From Longirhabdus pacifica (lineage in GTDB: Bacteria > Bacillota > Bacilli > Paenibacillales > DSM-105158), in contig NZ_QXJP01000004.1 in assembly GCF_004115085.1 (NCBI RefSeq), positions 124,001-188,000 of the forward strand: DNA of 64,000 bases, read 5' to 3'. Positions within the stretch are counted from its first letter, which is position 1. Each line of letters starts with the position of its first letter. Positions 26,527 to 36,064 of this stretch are shown here, in pieces. The notes under the pieces were generated by a model. It had not been told where the DNA came from. It did no database searches and worked only from the letters and a program-made list of their open reading frames with translations. The position numbers and the translations under genes are program-made.

Positions 26527-27828
26527 TTATTGAATCACAGCGTGAACATATGTTGTCACTTCTGGCTGCTGCTCCTCAATAGTATAAGCTTGCTTTGCTT
26601 TATTTATCGCATCGACCATTTGTTCTTGATTGGAATGCAGTACACATAAGGAGTCTCCACGTTTTACTGCATCGCCTACTTTTTTATGCAATGTAATGCC
26701 AGCTGCGTAGTCAATATTATCTTCTTTCGTTTGACGTCCCGCTCCTAACAACATCGCAGACAAGCCGATTTCTTCTGCGTGAATCGCTGTGACATAACCA
26801 TCAGCTTCTGCTTTTACTTCTTGATGGTACTTCGCTTGCGGCAGCAATGACGTATCATCCACGATAGCTGCATTTCCACCTTGCGCTTCTACGAACTGCT
26901 TCATCGTGTCTAAAGCTTTACCGGAATGAATGATGTCTTCCATCGCTTCATAAGCTTCTTCATAGTTGGCATAAATACCACCTAGTACAGCCATGTGAGA
27001 GGAGATGGTCAATGCCAGAATGCGTAAATCTTCTGGACCTTTGCCTTTTAACACGTCTATCGCTTCTTCTACTTCGTTGGCGTTACCTACTTCTAGGCCT
27101 AACGGTTGGTTCATATCCGTAATAACGGCTACCGTATTACGTCCTACATTTTTACCAATGCGAACCATTTCTGAAGCAAGTGCTTTTGCATCCTCAATAT
27201 GTTTCATGAATGCACCTTTGCCTACTTTCACATCGAGCACAATCGCATCTGCACCGGAAGCAATTTTTTTACTCATAATGGAGCTTGCAATGAGCGGAAT
27301 GGATTCCACTGTTGCTGTTACGTCTCTTAGTGCATACATTTTTTTATCTGCTGGCGTCAAGTTTCCAGATTGTCCAACCAATGCTATTTTATACTGGTTC
27401 ACATTTTCAATGAACTGTTCTTTGCTCATTTCAATTTGAAACCCTGGAATACTTTCCAATTTATCTACTGTACCGCCTGTATGACCCAGTCCTCTTCCGC
27501 TCATTTTAGCTACGGGCACTCCGACAGCAGCGACCATGGGAGCGACAATTAAACTAATTTTATCTCCTACTCCACCAGTAGAATGTTTGTCTACTTTCGT
27601 ACCGTTGATGTCTGACAAATCTATGGTATCACCAGAGTTTGTCATTGCCATCGTGAGATCCGCTACTTCCTGTTCTTGCATGCCTTGAAAGCACACAGCC
27701 ATTAATAATGCAGACATTTGGTAGTCTGGTATGCTTCCTGCTGTATATCCTTCAATAACAAAATTAATTTCGTCTGACGACAGTACATGTCCTTCTCTTT
27801 TTTTATGTATTAAGTCGACCATTCTCAT
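26527..27828 (-). CDS. pdp: Pyrimidine-nucleoside phosphorylase
   Basis: A 433-residue phosphorylase that splits uridine, thymidine and deoxyuridine into base and (deoxy)ribose-1-phosphate. The family signature [18 protein letters not shown] is intact; the phosphate-binding KHSTGGVGD and the C-terminal barrel-sandwich region are present. Length matches B. subtilis Pdp (434). It is last in the deoB-punA-pdp cluster, which together converts nucleosides to bases and pentose-5-phosphates. Confidence 0.96.
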   Translation of the reverse strand: MRMVDLIHKKREGHVLSSDEINFVIEGYTAGSIPDYQMSALLMAVCFQGMQEQEVADLTMAMTNSGDTIDLSDINGTKVDKHSTGGVGDKISLIVAPMVAAVGVPVAKMSGRGLGHTGGTVDKLESIPGFQIEMSKEQFIENVNQYKIALVGQSGNLTPADKKMYALRDVTATVESIPLIASSIMSKKIASGADAIVLDVKVGKGAFMKHIEDAKALASEMVRIGKNVGRNTVAVITDMNQPLGLEVGNANEVEEAIDVLKGKGPEDLRILALTISSHMAVLGGIYANYEEAYEAMEDIIHSGKALDTMKQFVEAQGGNAAIVDDTSLLPQAKYHQEVKAEADGYVTAIHAEEIGLSAMLLGAGRQTKEDNIDYAAGITLHKKVGDAVKRGDSLCVLHSNQEQMVDAINKAKQAYTIEEQQPEVTTYVHAVIQ

Positions 27829-27862
27829 GTTGTTTGCTCCCCCTTAGATGGTTGAAATAGCA

Positions 27863-28684
27863 TTACATTTTCGGTAATACTTTTAATACTAATGTTTTGA
27901 ATTTTTCTTTGACTTGTTCTGTTGTTTCCATCACTTCTTCGTGAGAAAGTGGTTGATCTAGTATTCCAGCAGCCATGTTACTAATGCAGGAAATGCCCAA
28001 CACCTTCATTCCAGCATGATTAGCCACGATCACTTCCGTAACGGTAGACATTCCGACAGCGCTGCCACCAAAAGTGCGCAACATGCGTATTTCAGCTGGC
28101 GTTTCATAGCTTGGTCCAAGCAACCCTACATATACACCTTGTTGTAGTTCAATACCTTCTTCTTTGGCCGTTTGTAATGCAGCTTGTTGAAGGTCTCTGT
28201 TATATGCTTGTGACATGTCGGGGAAACGAGCTCCTAGTGCGTCATCATTTTTTCCGATTAATGGATTTCTGAATGTAAGATTCAAATGATCCGTAATCAA
28301 CATTAAGTCGCCCGCTGAAAATGATTCATCAATTCCACCTGCTGCGTTGGTAACAATTAGCGATTCTACACCTAGCTGCTTCATGACACGTACAGGGAAT
28401 GTGACGATTTGTGGGTCATAGCCTTCATACATATGAAAGCGTCCCTTCATCATGATGACTTCTTTTCCAGATAATTGTCCTATCACCATCTCCCCAGCAT
28501 GTCCCACTACGGTTGACGTTGGAAAGTGAGGAATTTCATCATAAGCAATGACTTTCGGGTTTTCAATAAGTTCCGCTAATACACCTAAACCAGAACCTAA
28601 GATTAATCCTATTTTGGGCTGACTTGAAATCTTCCCCTTAATCGCTTCAGCTGCTTCCTGTATATGTTTACTGTTCATTTCCAT
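27863..28684 (-). CDS. punA: Purine-nucleoside phosphorylase
   Basis: A 273-residue trimeric-type purine nucleoside phosphorylase (called pupG in B. subtilis) for inosine and guanosine. Signatures are GLILGSGLGVLAE, the phosphate-binding GRFHMYEGY, TNAAGGIDESF, the purine-site GLLGPSYETPAEIRM and SAVGMSTVTEVIVANHAGM. ATG 28684 has GGAGGG 7 nt upstream. Between deoB and pdp in the operon. Confidence 0.96.
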   Translation of the reverse strand: MEMNSKHIQEAAEAIKGKISSQPKIGLILGSGLGVLAELIENPKVIAYDEIPHFPTSTVVGHAGEMVIGQLSGKEVIMMKGRFHMYEGYDPQIVTFPVRVMKQLGVESLIVTNAAGGIDESFSAGDLMLITDHLNLTFRNPLIGKNDDALGARFPDMSQAYNRDLQQAALQTAKEEGIELQQGVYVGLLGPSYETPAEIRMLRTFGGSAVGMSTVTEVIVANHAGMKVLGISCISNMAAGILDQPLSHEEVMETTEQVKEKFKTLVLKVLPKM

Positions 28685-28707
28685 TGTTCATCCCTCCACT
28701 ATTTGTA

Positions 28708-29880
28708 TTACTTTATTTCACCTAAAAAGCTAGACCCATTCTCAGGTAATGTGACCTTAAAGTTGTCTGCAATGGTCACACCTAAGTCAGAAAACGTTTC
28801 CTTAATTCCGATGCTGCCATTGCCAATTTTCGGATTCCAAATTAATAGTGGTACGTATTCTCTCGTGTGATCCGTTCCGTGATGAACAGGATCATTTCCG
28901 TGGTCTGCTGTAATAATAAGCAGATCTTCTTCACCAATTTGCGCTTGAATTTCTGGCAAGTATTGATCGAACTCTTCCAATGCTTTTCCGTAACCCTCTG
29001 GATCTCTGCGATGACCGAACAAAGCGTCAAAATCCACTAAATTAGTAAAAGCGAGTCCTGTAAACGGTTGCTTTAGTACCTCGATTGTTTTTAAAATACC
29101 GTCTAAATTACTTTTTGTTGAAGTCGTTTGTGTAATACCTTCGCCTGAGAAAATATCGTTGATTTTACCGACAGCTATGGAGTCGTATCCACCGTCTTTC
29201 AAAAAATTAAGTGTTGTCGGTTTAGGTGGCTTAAGCGCGTAGTCGTGACGGTTCGGTGTTCTTTTAAAATCACCTGGCTCTCCAACATACGGTCTTGCAA
29301 TTACTCTTCCGACAGCATAAGGTTCATCTAATGTTAGTTCACGCGCAATTTTACAAGCCTCATATAACTCTTCTAACGGGATAACATCTTCATGCGCCGC
29401 AATTTGGAATACACTATCCGCAGATGTGTACACAATCCAAGCGCCCGTTTTCATTTGTTCTTCCCCTAATTCATCTAATATCTCCGTACCAGATGCTGGT
29501 TTGTTTCCAATGACTTTACGTCCTGTTCTCTCTTCAAATTGTTGAATCAGTTCATCAGGAAAGCCATTTGGAAATGTGTTGTAAGCGATCGGAACTTTCA
29601 CACCCATAATTTCAAAATGACCTGTCATCGTGTCCTTACCGGCCGATACTTCCTGCATTTTACCATAGTATCCAGTAGGGTTGTCCACTGGAGGAATACC
29701 AGCAATATCTGTTATATTTCCTAGACCGAGTGCACGCATGTGAGGCACATTCAAATCTTTCATGTTCTCTGCGATATGACCTAATGTGTGTGCACCTTCG
29801 TCATTAAATTTTGGTGCATCTGGTTGCTCACCAATCCCCACACTATCTAGTACGATCAAGGCGATTCGTTTGAACTTCAT
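28708..29880 (-). CDS. deoB: Phosphopentomutase
   Basis: A 390-residue DeoB (Drm in B. subtilis), a manganese enzyme of the alkaline phosphatase superfamily that interconverts ribose-1- and ribose-5-phosphate. The metal motifs [11 protein letters not shown] near the N-terminus and ITADHGNDP near the C-terminus are present, with the phospho-Thr region [14 protein letters not shown] 29880 gives MKFKRIAL and has AGAGAGG upstream; the longer in-frame extension has no site. It starts the deoB-punA-pdp cluster. Confidence 0.96.
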   Translation of the reverse strand: MKFKRIALIVLDSVGIGEQPDAPKFNDEGAHTLGHIAENMKDLNVPHMRALGLGNITDIAGIPPVDNPTGYYGKMQEVSAGKDTMTGHFEIMGVKVPIAYNTFPNGFPDELIQQFEERTGRKVIGNKPASGTEILDELGEEQMKTGAWIVYTSADSVFQIAAHEDVIPLEELYEACKIARELTLDEPYAVGRVIARPYVGEPGDFKRTPNRHDYALKPPKPTTLNFLKDGGYDSIAVGKINDIFSGEGITQTTSTKSNLDGILKTIEVLKQPFTGLAFTNLVDFDALFGHRRDPEGYGKALEEFDQYLPEIQAQIGEEDLLIITADHGNDPVHHGTDHTREYVPLLIWNPKIGNGSIGIKETFSDLGVTIADNFKVTLPENGSSFLGEIK

Positions 29881-29905
29881 GTTAGTACATCCTCTCTTAT
29901 GTCCG

Positions 29906-30802
29906 TTATTTTTTTGCTCTTGGATGAGTTTGATCATAAATTTCTTTCATTCTCACTTTGGAAACATGCGTATAAATTTGCGTTGTAGATATGTCTGCAT
30001 GACCAAGCATCTCTTGTACTGATCTTAAATCTGCTCCATTCTCCAGCAAATGCGTGGCGAACGAATGGCGAAGGGTATGTGGTGTAATCTCTTTTTGAAT
30101 ACCTAGCTGATCACTATATTTTTTAAGTATTTTCCAAAAGCCCTGCCTAGTCAGTTTGTTTCCTAATCGATTCAAAAAAAGTGCAGTTTCCCTTTTATTC
30201 TGTTTTAATAGATCATGTCTGGTTGTAGATAAATATAGTTCTAATTGATCTATAGCCGTTTTGCCTAGGGGAATGATTCTTTCTTTCGAACCCTTCCCCA
30301 TACATCGAACGAAGCCCATGCTTAAATTTAAGTTTTCCGTTTTCAGATCAATTAATTCAGAAACTCGCATTCCTGTTGCATACAACAGCTCAAACATGGC
30401 TTTATCGCGAACTCCAAAAGCAGTGGATAAATCCGGAGATGTTAATATTTGCTCCACTTCATCTAAACTTAATGTTTTCGGTAATCGCATTTCATTTTTT
30501 GGCATTTGTATATGTCTAGCAGGATCATGCTTGACATGATGCTCCCTGACAAGAAATTGGTAAAAAGAGCGAATCGACACGATAGAACGTGAAATCGTCG
30601 ATGACGCTCTGCCTAATGAACGCAAATGAAGTAAATACTTCGTAATATGGGCATGTTGCGTATCATTGATGGAAGTTACCCCATTTTGCTCAAGAAAATG
30701 TATAAATTGCGTGATATCTAACTCATAGGAGGCTAATGTATTGTTACTTAGTCCTCTTTCAACAAAGCAATAATGAATAAAAGCTTGTAAATGATGTTTC
30801 AT
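29906..30802 (-). CDS. xerD: Tyrosine recombinase XerD
   Basis: A 298-residue XerD (RipX/XerD of Bacillus) that resolves chromosome dimers at dif with XerC. The N-terminal SAM-like domain is intact, and the catalytic Arg (ATGMRVSEL), Lys ([11 protein letters not shown]), [10 protein letters not shown] and Tyr (TTQIYTHV) are in place. A GTG two codons upstream is an alternative start. It is immediately upstream of deoB, as in B. subtilis. Confidence 0.95.
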   Translation of the reverse strand: MKHHLQAFIHYCFVERGLSNNTLASYELDITQFIHFLEQNGVTSINDTQHAHITKYLLHLRSLGRASSTISRSIVSIRSFYQFLVREHHVKHDPARHIQMPKNEMRLPKTLSLDEVEQILTSPDLSTAFGVRDKAMFELLYATGMRVSELIDLKTENLNLSMGFVRCMGKGSKERIIPLGKTAIDQLELYLSTTRHDLLKQNKRETALFLNRLGNKLTRQGFWKILKKYSDQLGIQKEITPHTLRHSFATHLLENGADLRSVQEMLGHADISTTQIYTHVSKVRMKEIYDQTHPRAKK

Positions 30803-30870
30803 AGACACATTTCCCTTCCTTATATCCTATAAAACACCATTCCATATGTTTTGTCAAAATCCTTCTTCTA

Positions 30871-30950
30871 AACAACTTATTAAAGCTATACATAAGTTAG
30901 AGAAATCTTTATACCATAACCTTTACGCATGGCTACTTCGGCATATATTT
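30871..30950. repeat. Dispersed intergenic repeat, copy 1
   Basis: Contains the module AACTTATTAAAGCTATACAT-AAGTTAGAGAAA followed by CCTTTACGCATGGCTACTTC. Two related copies, in the same orientation, lie near 32671-32762 and 34797-34920. It fills the gap between xerD and yqzK. Confidence 0.65.
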
Positions 30951-30986
30951 GGTTATGATTCTTTATTTTATTTAGCATGAACATCG

Positions 30987-31226
30987 CTATGGCCCATACC
31001 AATAAAACAACCGTAATTGATCTAACACTGTGGTACTATTTTTTTCATTTTTCGTGGTTGTTGATACTTCGATCGCATTCGGTACAGGTAATGTGCCGTT
31101 ATGCATTGGGTTTAGTCTGTCCATCATAAAAACATGAAGATGAGCAACCAAATACGTAAGCATGACAAATAAACATAAAAACAAAAAACGCTTAAGTGTT
31201 TTTTTGATAGGAATAAATATCGTCAT
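30987..31226 (-). CDS. yqzK: YqzK family (DUF4227) small membrane protein
   Basis: A 79-residue protein with one N-terminal transmembrane helix (FLFLCLFVMLTYLVAHLHVF) and a C-terminus ending LDQLRLFYWYGP, which matches the LLLFYQYG ending of B. subtilis YqzK. Position between xerD and the ald/fur region is also conserved. GGAGG precedes the ATG. Function unknown. Confidence 0.8.
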   Translation of the reverse strand: MTIFIPIKKTLKRFLFLCLFVMLTYLVAHLHVFMMDRLNPMHNGTLPVPNAIEVSTTTKNEKNSTTVLDQLRLFYWYGP

Positions 31227-31385
31227 CTACATTCCTCCAAGCATTACTTCGTTCAATCAGAAAAAAGCATCCAATATACATGTATGATACTGGTCAATAA
31301 ATATGCTTACAGATGCTTAAGATGCTTGTAAGAGTTTATGTGCTTGTGGGTGTAAATGGTATAGGGTATTTATTGTTATGCGAAA

Positions 31386-32495
31386 TCAAACTTGCAAACG
31401 CTCATATGGCAGCTGTAACGATTGTGCAACAGGTTCGTAGGTTAACTGACCATTCCATGTGTTTACTCCATGGTACAAGCTCTCATTGTTTTTCACTGCA
31501 TGCTCAAAACCATGTTGAACAAGTTCCATCACATAAGGCAGTGTGACGTTCGTTAGTGCAAAAGTAGAAGTACGTGGAACCGCGCCAGGAATATTCGCTA
31601 CAGCATAATGAATGACATCATGCTTTACAAACACAGGATCACTATGGGTAGTCACCCTATCAATCGTTTCAAAGATGCCTCCTTGATCAATGGCTACATC
31701 CACAACAACCGAACCTTTTTTCATTTGTGCAATCATAGATTCTTTCACTAATCTTGGTGCTTTGGCTCCAGGGATAAGGACTGCTCCGATGACTAAGTCT
31801 GCTTGCTTCAAGGCTTCTGTAATATGAAATTCGTTGGACATTAATGTCTCCACTCTACCTTGAAAAATATCGTCCAAATATCTCATCCTATCTGTACTTC
31901 GCTCAATCATTGTAACATGTGCACCAAGTCCTATTGCCATTTTAGCAGCGTTTGTTCCCACAATGCCTCCACCAATGATCACTACTTTTCCTGGGGATAC
32001 TCCGGGTACACCGCCTAGTAATGTGCCGCTTCCACCATAATATTTTTCTAAAAATTGTGCACCAATTTGCACTGACATTCTGCCAGCCACTTCACTCATT
32101 GGAGTGAGAAGAGGTAAGGAACCGTTAGCTGATTGTATCGTTTCATAAGCAATGGCCGTTACATTTTTCTCCATTAATGCTTTTGTCAATTGCTTTTCTG
32201 CGGCAAGATGAAGATATGTAAACAAAAGCTGATTTTTTCTGAAATAAGGATATTCGCTAACTTGAGGTTCTTTTACTTTCAAGATCATTTCAGCATGTTG
32301 CCACACTTCCTCAGCCGTACTGATTATCGTTGCACCTTGTAATATGTAATCATGATCAGAAAATCCACTGCCCTCCCCAGCAGATTTTTCTACCATCACT
32401 TTATGACCTGCTTGTACGATAGCATTCACTCCTGCAGGAGTAAGCGAAACACGATGTTCATTACTTTTAATTTCTTTGGGTACACCTACTATCAT
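31386..32495 (-). CDS. ald: Alanine dehydrogenase
   Basis: A 369-residue NAD-dependent alanine dehydrogenase, which converts alanine to pyruvate and ammonia and supports growth on alanine and sporulation. N-terminal [20 protein letters not shown] and the nucleotide-binding [18 protein letters not shown] are diagnostic, with the catalytic [12 protein letters not shown] region. ATG 32495 has GGAGG 8 nt upstream; earlier in-frame ATGs lack it. It lies between yqzK and fur, an insertion relative to B. subtilis. Confidence 0.95.
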   Translation of the reverse strand: MIVGVPKEIKSNEHRVSLTPAGVNAIVQAGHKVMVEKSAGEGSGFSDHDYILQGATIISTAEEVWQHAEMILKVKEPQVSEYPYFRKNQLLFTYLHLAAEKQLTKALMEKNVTAIAYETIQSANGSLPLLTPMSEVAGRMSVQIGAQFLEKYYGGSGTLLGGVPGVSPGKVVIIGGGIVGTNAAKMAIGLGAHVTMIERSTDRMRYLDDIFQGRVETLMSNEFHITEALKQADLVIGAVLIPGAKAPRLVKESMIAQMKKGSVVVDVAIDQGGIFETIDRVTTHSDPVFVKHDVIHYAVANIPGAVPRTSTFALTNVTLPYVMELVQHGFEHAVKNNESLYHGVNTWNGQLTYEPVAQSLQLPYERLQV

Positions 32496-32670
32496 GATGA
32501 AAACCTCCATAACGTTTATTGAATGCATAACAATGTAATCCTGCAATATATACAAATACTTTGCTTACTATACTTAAAGCATGGATGAGCCTAAACGTAA
32601 TCGCTTTCAAAAGTAAGGCTTAACGGCTTTAAGCTCACTAAATAAGATGTAGGAACTTCTACATCTGATA

Positions 32671-32762
32671 GATAAGTTGAATGAACTTACTTATTACCGC
32701 TATACATAAGATGAAGAAACTACATACATCATCTTTACGCCTGGGTACTGAGGCGTAAACTT
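32671..32762. repeat. Dispersed intergenic repeat, copy 2
   Basis: Order of modules here is GATAAGTTGAATGAACTTAC, then TTATTACCGCTATACATAAG-ATGAAGAAAC, then TCTTTACGCCTGGGTACTGA. It lies in the ald-fur gap. Just upstream a related stretch (ATAAGATGTAGGAACTT near 32643-32659) may be a further partial module. Confidence 0.65.
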
Positions 32763-32845
32763 ATATCTCATTATTTCTTCATCTGTTTTATATATATATT
32801 GATTATTTTAAGGATTTTACGTTAAACACTCAAATGAATTGGGAT

Positions 32846-32892
32846 TAAAAATACTCTTGCGCTTTATTATAATAAAGTACAAGAGTATTTTT
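32846..32892 (-). terminator. Terminator of fur
   Basis: AAATACTCTTG and CAAGAGTATTT flank an inner TTTATT/AATAAA stem; both sides are followed by T-runs, so it works in both directions. It directly adjoins the fur stop codon. Confidence 0.85.
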
Positions 32893-33353
32893 TATTCTTC
32901 CTCTGATTTATCTTTGCCTGCTTTACATCTATGACATATGCCTTGAAAATCAAGACGATGATCTACTACAGTAAATTGAAATTCTCGTTCTAATCTTTCT
33001 TCTAAAGGAAGTAACCAATCTTCCATAATTTCGTCTACAGCACCACACTGTACACAAATAAGATGATGGTGATGATGTTTGCTGGAGTCTCCACGCAAAT
33101 CATATCTTGCTACTCCATCACCAAAATTCATTTTCTCCACTACATGTAAATCTGAAAGCAATTCCAACGTACGATAAACCGTTGCAAGTCCGATTTCCGG
33201 AGCTTTTTCTTTTACTAACATAAAAACATCTTCTGCGCTGAGGTGGTCTTCTTCATTTTCAAGCAGCACACGCACAGTTGCTTCCCGCTGTGGAGTTAAC
33301 TTATACCCTTTGCCGTGTAGCTCTTGTTTTATTTTCTCAATGCGTGATTCCAT
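32892..33353 (-). CDS. fur: Ferric uptake regulator Fur
   Basis: A 153-residue Fur. The DNA-binding domain YKLTPQREATVRVLLENEEDHLSAEDVF and GLATVYRTLELL is nearly identical to B. subtilis Fur, which distinguishes it from PerR and Zur. Metal-binding residues are a run of five histidines (SKHHHHHLICVQCG) and the two CxxC motifs, CVQC and CHRC. It is preceded by a strong promoter and a PerR-type box, so peroxide control of fur is likely, as in B. subtilis. Confidence 0.95.
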   Translation of the reverse strand: MESRIEKIKQELHGKGYKLTPQREATVRVLLENEEDHLSAEDVFMLVKEKAPEIGLATVYRTLELLSDLHVVEKMNFGDGVARYDLRGDSSKHHHHHLICVQCGAVDEIMEDWLLPLEERLEREFQFTVVDHRLDFQGICHRCKAGKDKSEEE

Positions 33354-33415
33354 TTCGCTCCCCCTAATCTCACAACAACGTCAAAAAATGCTGTAGATTT
33401 GCCATGTATAACTCT

Positions 33416-33465
33416 ATTATATGAGTAGAAGATGGGTAAAGTCAACTTTTTTAGAATGATTATAA
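33416..33465 (-). promoter_or_regulatory. fur promoter with PerR-type box
   Basis: On the minus strand TTGACT (33440-33445) and TATAAT (33416-33421) are 18 bp apart. Just upstream of the -35 at 33451-33465 is TTATAATCATTCTAA, which matches the PerR box TTATAATnATTATAA at all but one position. This fits PerR repression of fur as known in B. subtilis. Confidence 0.8.
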
Positions 33466-33518
33466 ATAACACTCCAATCCACCACAGAAACCAACCACAA
33501 AACGTTTAAATACAATCA

Positions 33519-34760
33519 TTATGTAAATCTAGAAATCCTAGCTTTGAAAGCTACAAACAGCATAGAAAGTGTAATGGAAGCTGATACAAGAAACATATAT
33601 TTTACGTTAACCCATTCCCCAATTCCACCAACTAATAAATACGCTATTGGCATAGCTAAATTGGAAAGCATGAGTGTCGTTCCAGATACTCTTCCTAACA
33701 AATGATTTGGCGTTGTTTCCTGTCTTATCGTCATAAAATGAATGTTAACGATGGAAACCGATGAGCCCATTAAAAATGTACCACATGCTAATATTATATA
33801 ATTAGGGGCTAAAAAATAAATAATTTGTGATGTGAATGATATGGTCATCATAAAGAGCATGACTTGTCCCCTATTAAATTTTTCTTTCGTTTTTCTTGCC
33901 AGTAAAGAGCCTAGTAACGCTCCAATTCCCGTCACAGATTGAACTAATCCTACTTGTCCGATCTCTGCTTCTAAATTATCTATTACATTAAATATAAAAA
34001 CAGCACCGGTCGTTGATTGGGAAATATTTAATCCCAGTATAATGAGCGTAAGTGTCCATAATGTTTTATTAGAGGTAAGCTCGTGCCACCCTTCTTTTAT
34101 ATCTTTTACAAAACTTTTCTTTTCCTTTTTTTCAGGCTGCTCCTCCTTCTCTATTGAATCTAACTGGAGCAAGGTAACAAAAGTAAAAAGAAGAACTAAA
34201 CCTATAATGCAAATAATAAAACCTTGCTCATATCCTATTAAGGCAACTATACTCAGCACGACAGCAGGGCCAGCAATACGGAAAATACTCATAATCATCA
34301 TCTGAAGTGAATTTGCTTCTGTTAATTCATCTTTGGCCACAATTTGAGGAATAATAGAATGATATGTATTATTGAACATATTACTAAACAAAAAAACAAA
34401 AAAACCAACAACATAAATCATCCAAATCGTAATAAAACTTTGATACATACCGACGACAATGAACGTGATACAAAGCACTTGCAATGCAATAGATAACAAT
34501 AAAATCATTTTTCGATTATATCGATCTATAATGACCCCGATAACCAAACCTAGTAAAATAGGTGGAATCATTTCTATCGCTCTCATCGTACTCATGGCAA
34601 ATGGAGAATTTGTCATTTCATATATTACAAAAGGAAGTACATAAATAAAAAAATAAAAAGTATAGTGACCTATGGAGTTTCCTAAAAAAACATATAGAAA
34701 ATTTCGGTTAGTCAGTATATGATACATAGGTTTTGCTTTTTGTTCTGTTTTCGTTTCCAA
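33519..34760 (-). CDS. MFS transporter
   Basis: A 413-residue major facilitator with 12 predicted helices and a long charged central loop (IEKEEQPEKKEKK). The loop-2/3 motif GVIIDRYNRKMILL and loop-8/9 region are present, typical of the MFS_3/EntS-like drug or siderophore exporters. TTG start at 34760 with GGAGG 7 nt upstream. Lies next to fur, so an iron link is possible, but the substrate is not shown. It is not part of the B. subtilis synteny. Confidence 0.85.
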   Translation of the reverse strand: METKTEQKAKPMYHILTNRNFLYVFLGNSIGHYTFYFFIYVLPFVIYEMTNSPFAMSTMRAIEMIPPILLGLVIGVIIDRYNRKMILLLSIALQVLCITFIVVGMYQSFITIWMIYVVGFFVFLFSNMFNNTYHSIIPQIVAKDELTEANSLQMMIMSIFRIAGPAVVLSIVALIGYEQGFIICIIGLVLLFTFVTLLQLDSIEKEEQPEKKEKKSFVKDIKEGWHELTSNKTLWTLTLIILGLNISQSTTGAVFIFNVIDNLEAEIGQVGLVQSVTGIGALLGSLLARKTKEKFNRGQVMLFMMTISFTSQIIYFLAPNYIILACGTFLMGSSVSIVNIHFMTIRQETTPNHLLGRVSGTTLMLSNLAMPIAYLLVGGIGEWVNVKYMFLVSASITLSMLFVAFKARISRFT

Positions 34761-34796
34761 TCATCTGCCTCCTTTTCTCTTTTATTTAAACTTTCT

Positions 34797-34920
34797 TCAT
34801 CACCACCTTTACGCCTGGCTACTGATGCTTAAAACTGTGCTCCATCATTTCTATTAGTAAGTTGAATGAATTTATCCAGACAACTTATTAACGCTAACCA
34901 TAAGATGGAGAAATTTTCAC
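34797..34920. repeat. Dispersed intergenic repeat, copy 3
   Basis: Modules here are CCTTTACGCCTGGCTACTGA, then AGTAAGTTGAATGAATTTAT, then AACTTATTAACGCTAACCAT-AAGATGGAGAAA. The order is rotated relative to copies 1 and 2. The remaining gap to 35086 is AT-rich and holds no gene I can see. Confidence 0.65.
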
Positions 34921-35086
34921 ATTAGAAACATTCTATACCAATATCATGCAATATCTCAATAGTTTCTACAAAAAAGTACAAAATGTTACATAAGTATGAA
35001 AAATAATCATTTTAACCTTTTATCATTAAATTTCACTATTGTTATACTTACATTTATTTATTAAGTTATTTATATATCCTTAATCA

Positions 35087-35722
35087 TTAACTTTTGATCA
35101 TGACACTAATCCACTCCGTCAAGACTGGAGTAAGGAATACTTCAAGTAAAGCAACGACAAAGAGACAGGAAGCAAAAAGTAGATACGTCATGGAGTAAAG
35201 TAGCAATGGTTGGCTAGGAGATGACTTTCGATTCATAACAAGGCTTCGAAAAAGTGAGAGAGAAAAAGTAACAGCCAATACACTACCTAAAATGATAATT
35301 GGTATGACAACTAGATTTTGTGGGATAACCGTAACAAGTGCGAATGCAATTCCTTTCCAAGAAAGTTGTTCCATTAAAAAACCGAAAGAGAACCCTACTA
35401 AAATTCCTTTTAAAAAATTAACGATAAAAATAAGAGGAAACCCTATAACGGAAATACCTAATACATAAATAAGGACAATCCATGTGATATGAGAAGAGAA
35501 CACGTGCATAAAAGAAGGAGAGTACCCTGTTGCTGCTTCCCCTGTTAAAACATTTTGCATAAAAGTTGCAAAATCAGACATCAGCGCATTCTCTTGCTCT
35601 AGTGAAAGAGATTGAACCATCAGTGCTCCAAAAATAGCTCCCATTAAAAATAGCACGCATATAAAAATAGTAATTGGCATTTGACTAGTCCATATTTGCT
35701 TTAACTGCTTGAGTAATTGCAT
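35087..35722 (-). CDS. spoIIM: Stage II sporulation protein M
   Basis: A 211-residue integral membrane protein with about five helices, component of the SpoIIDMP engulfment machinery that remodels septal peptidoglycan. Typical features are the N-terminal MPITIFICVLFLMGAIFGAL, HITWIVLIYVLGISVIGFPL and NFLKGILVGFSFGFL segments. Position near fur and xerD is the same as in B. subtilis. Confidence 0.93.
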   Translation of the reverse strand: MQLLKQLKQIWTSQMPITIFICVLFLMGAIFGALMVQSLSLEQENALMSDFATFMQNVLTGEAATGYSPSFMHVFSSHITWIVLIYVLGISVIGFPLIFIVNFLKGILVGFSFGFLMEQLSWKGIAFALVTVIPQNLVVIPIIILGSVLAVTFSLSLFRSLVMNRKSSPSQPLLLYSMTYLLFASCLFVVALLEVFLTPVLTEWISVMIKS

Positions 35723-35784
35723 TATCCCATTCCTCCCATTGTTCTACTATACTATTAATATATGAACAGAAAGAGAAACTATTA

Positions 35785-36064
35785 CTACAAGTTTTGCGAA
35801 GCAAAACTACTTCGTAAGCAAAGAGGATAAAAAGCTAAGCTCGCTTAGCTGGATCCGGACTACAAGTTTTGCAACGCAAAACTACTTCGTAAGGATGAGA
35901 AAAAAAAGTGAAATCTTATTTCACTGATTTCGGACTACAAGTTTTGCTTCGCAAAACTACTTCGGAAGGATGAGAAAAAAAGTGAAATCTTATTTCTACA
36001 AGTTTTGCGAAGCAAAACTACTTCGTAAGGATGAGGACTACAAGTTTTGCAAAGCAAAACTACC
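35785..36064. repeat. Array of five hairpin repeats with variable loops
   Basis: Five copies of CTACAAGTTTTGC-nnn-GCAAAACTACTTCG start at 35785, 35860, 35935, 35996 and 36038; the last is cut short by the stop codon of the gene that follows. The stem TTTTGC/GCAAAA is invariant while the loop is GAA, AAC, TTC, GAA and AAA. Spacers between the first copies are themselves palindromic (GCTAAGC-TC-GCTTAGC; AGTGAAAT-CTT-ATTTCACT). On the minus strand it lies between the EndoQ-like gene and spoIIM. Confidence 0.9.

Noticed and set aside
35000-35020. Fur box upstream of the MFS gene (AATAATCATTTT)
   Set aside because: Only about 12 of 19 positions match the consensus, below what I would accept in AT-rich DNA.
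35785-36064. CRISPR array
   Set aside because: Spacing is irregular, spacers share sequence with each other, and no cas genes are present.
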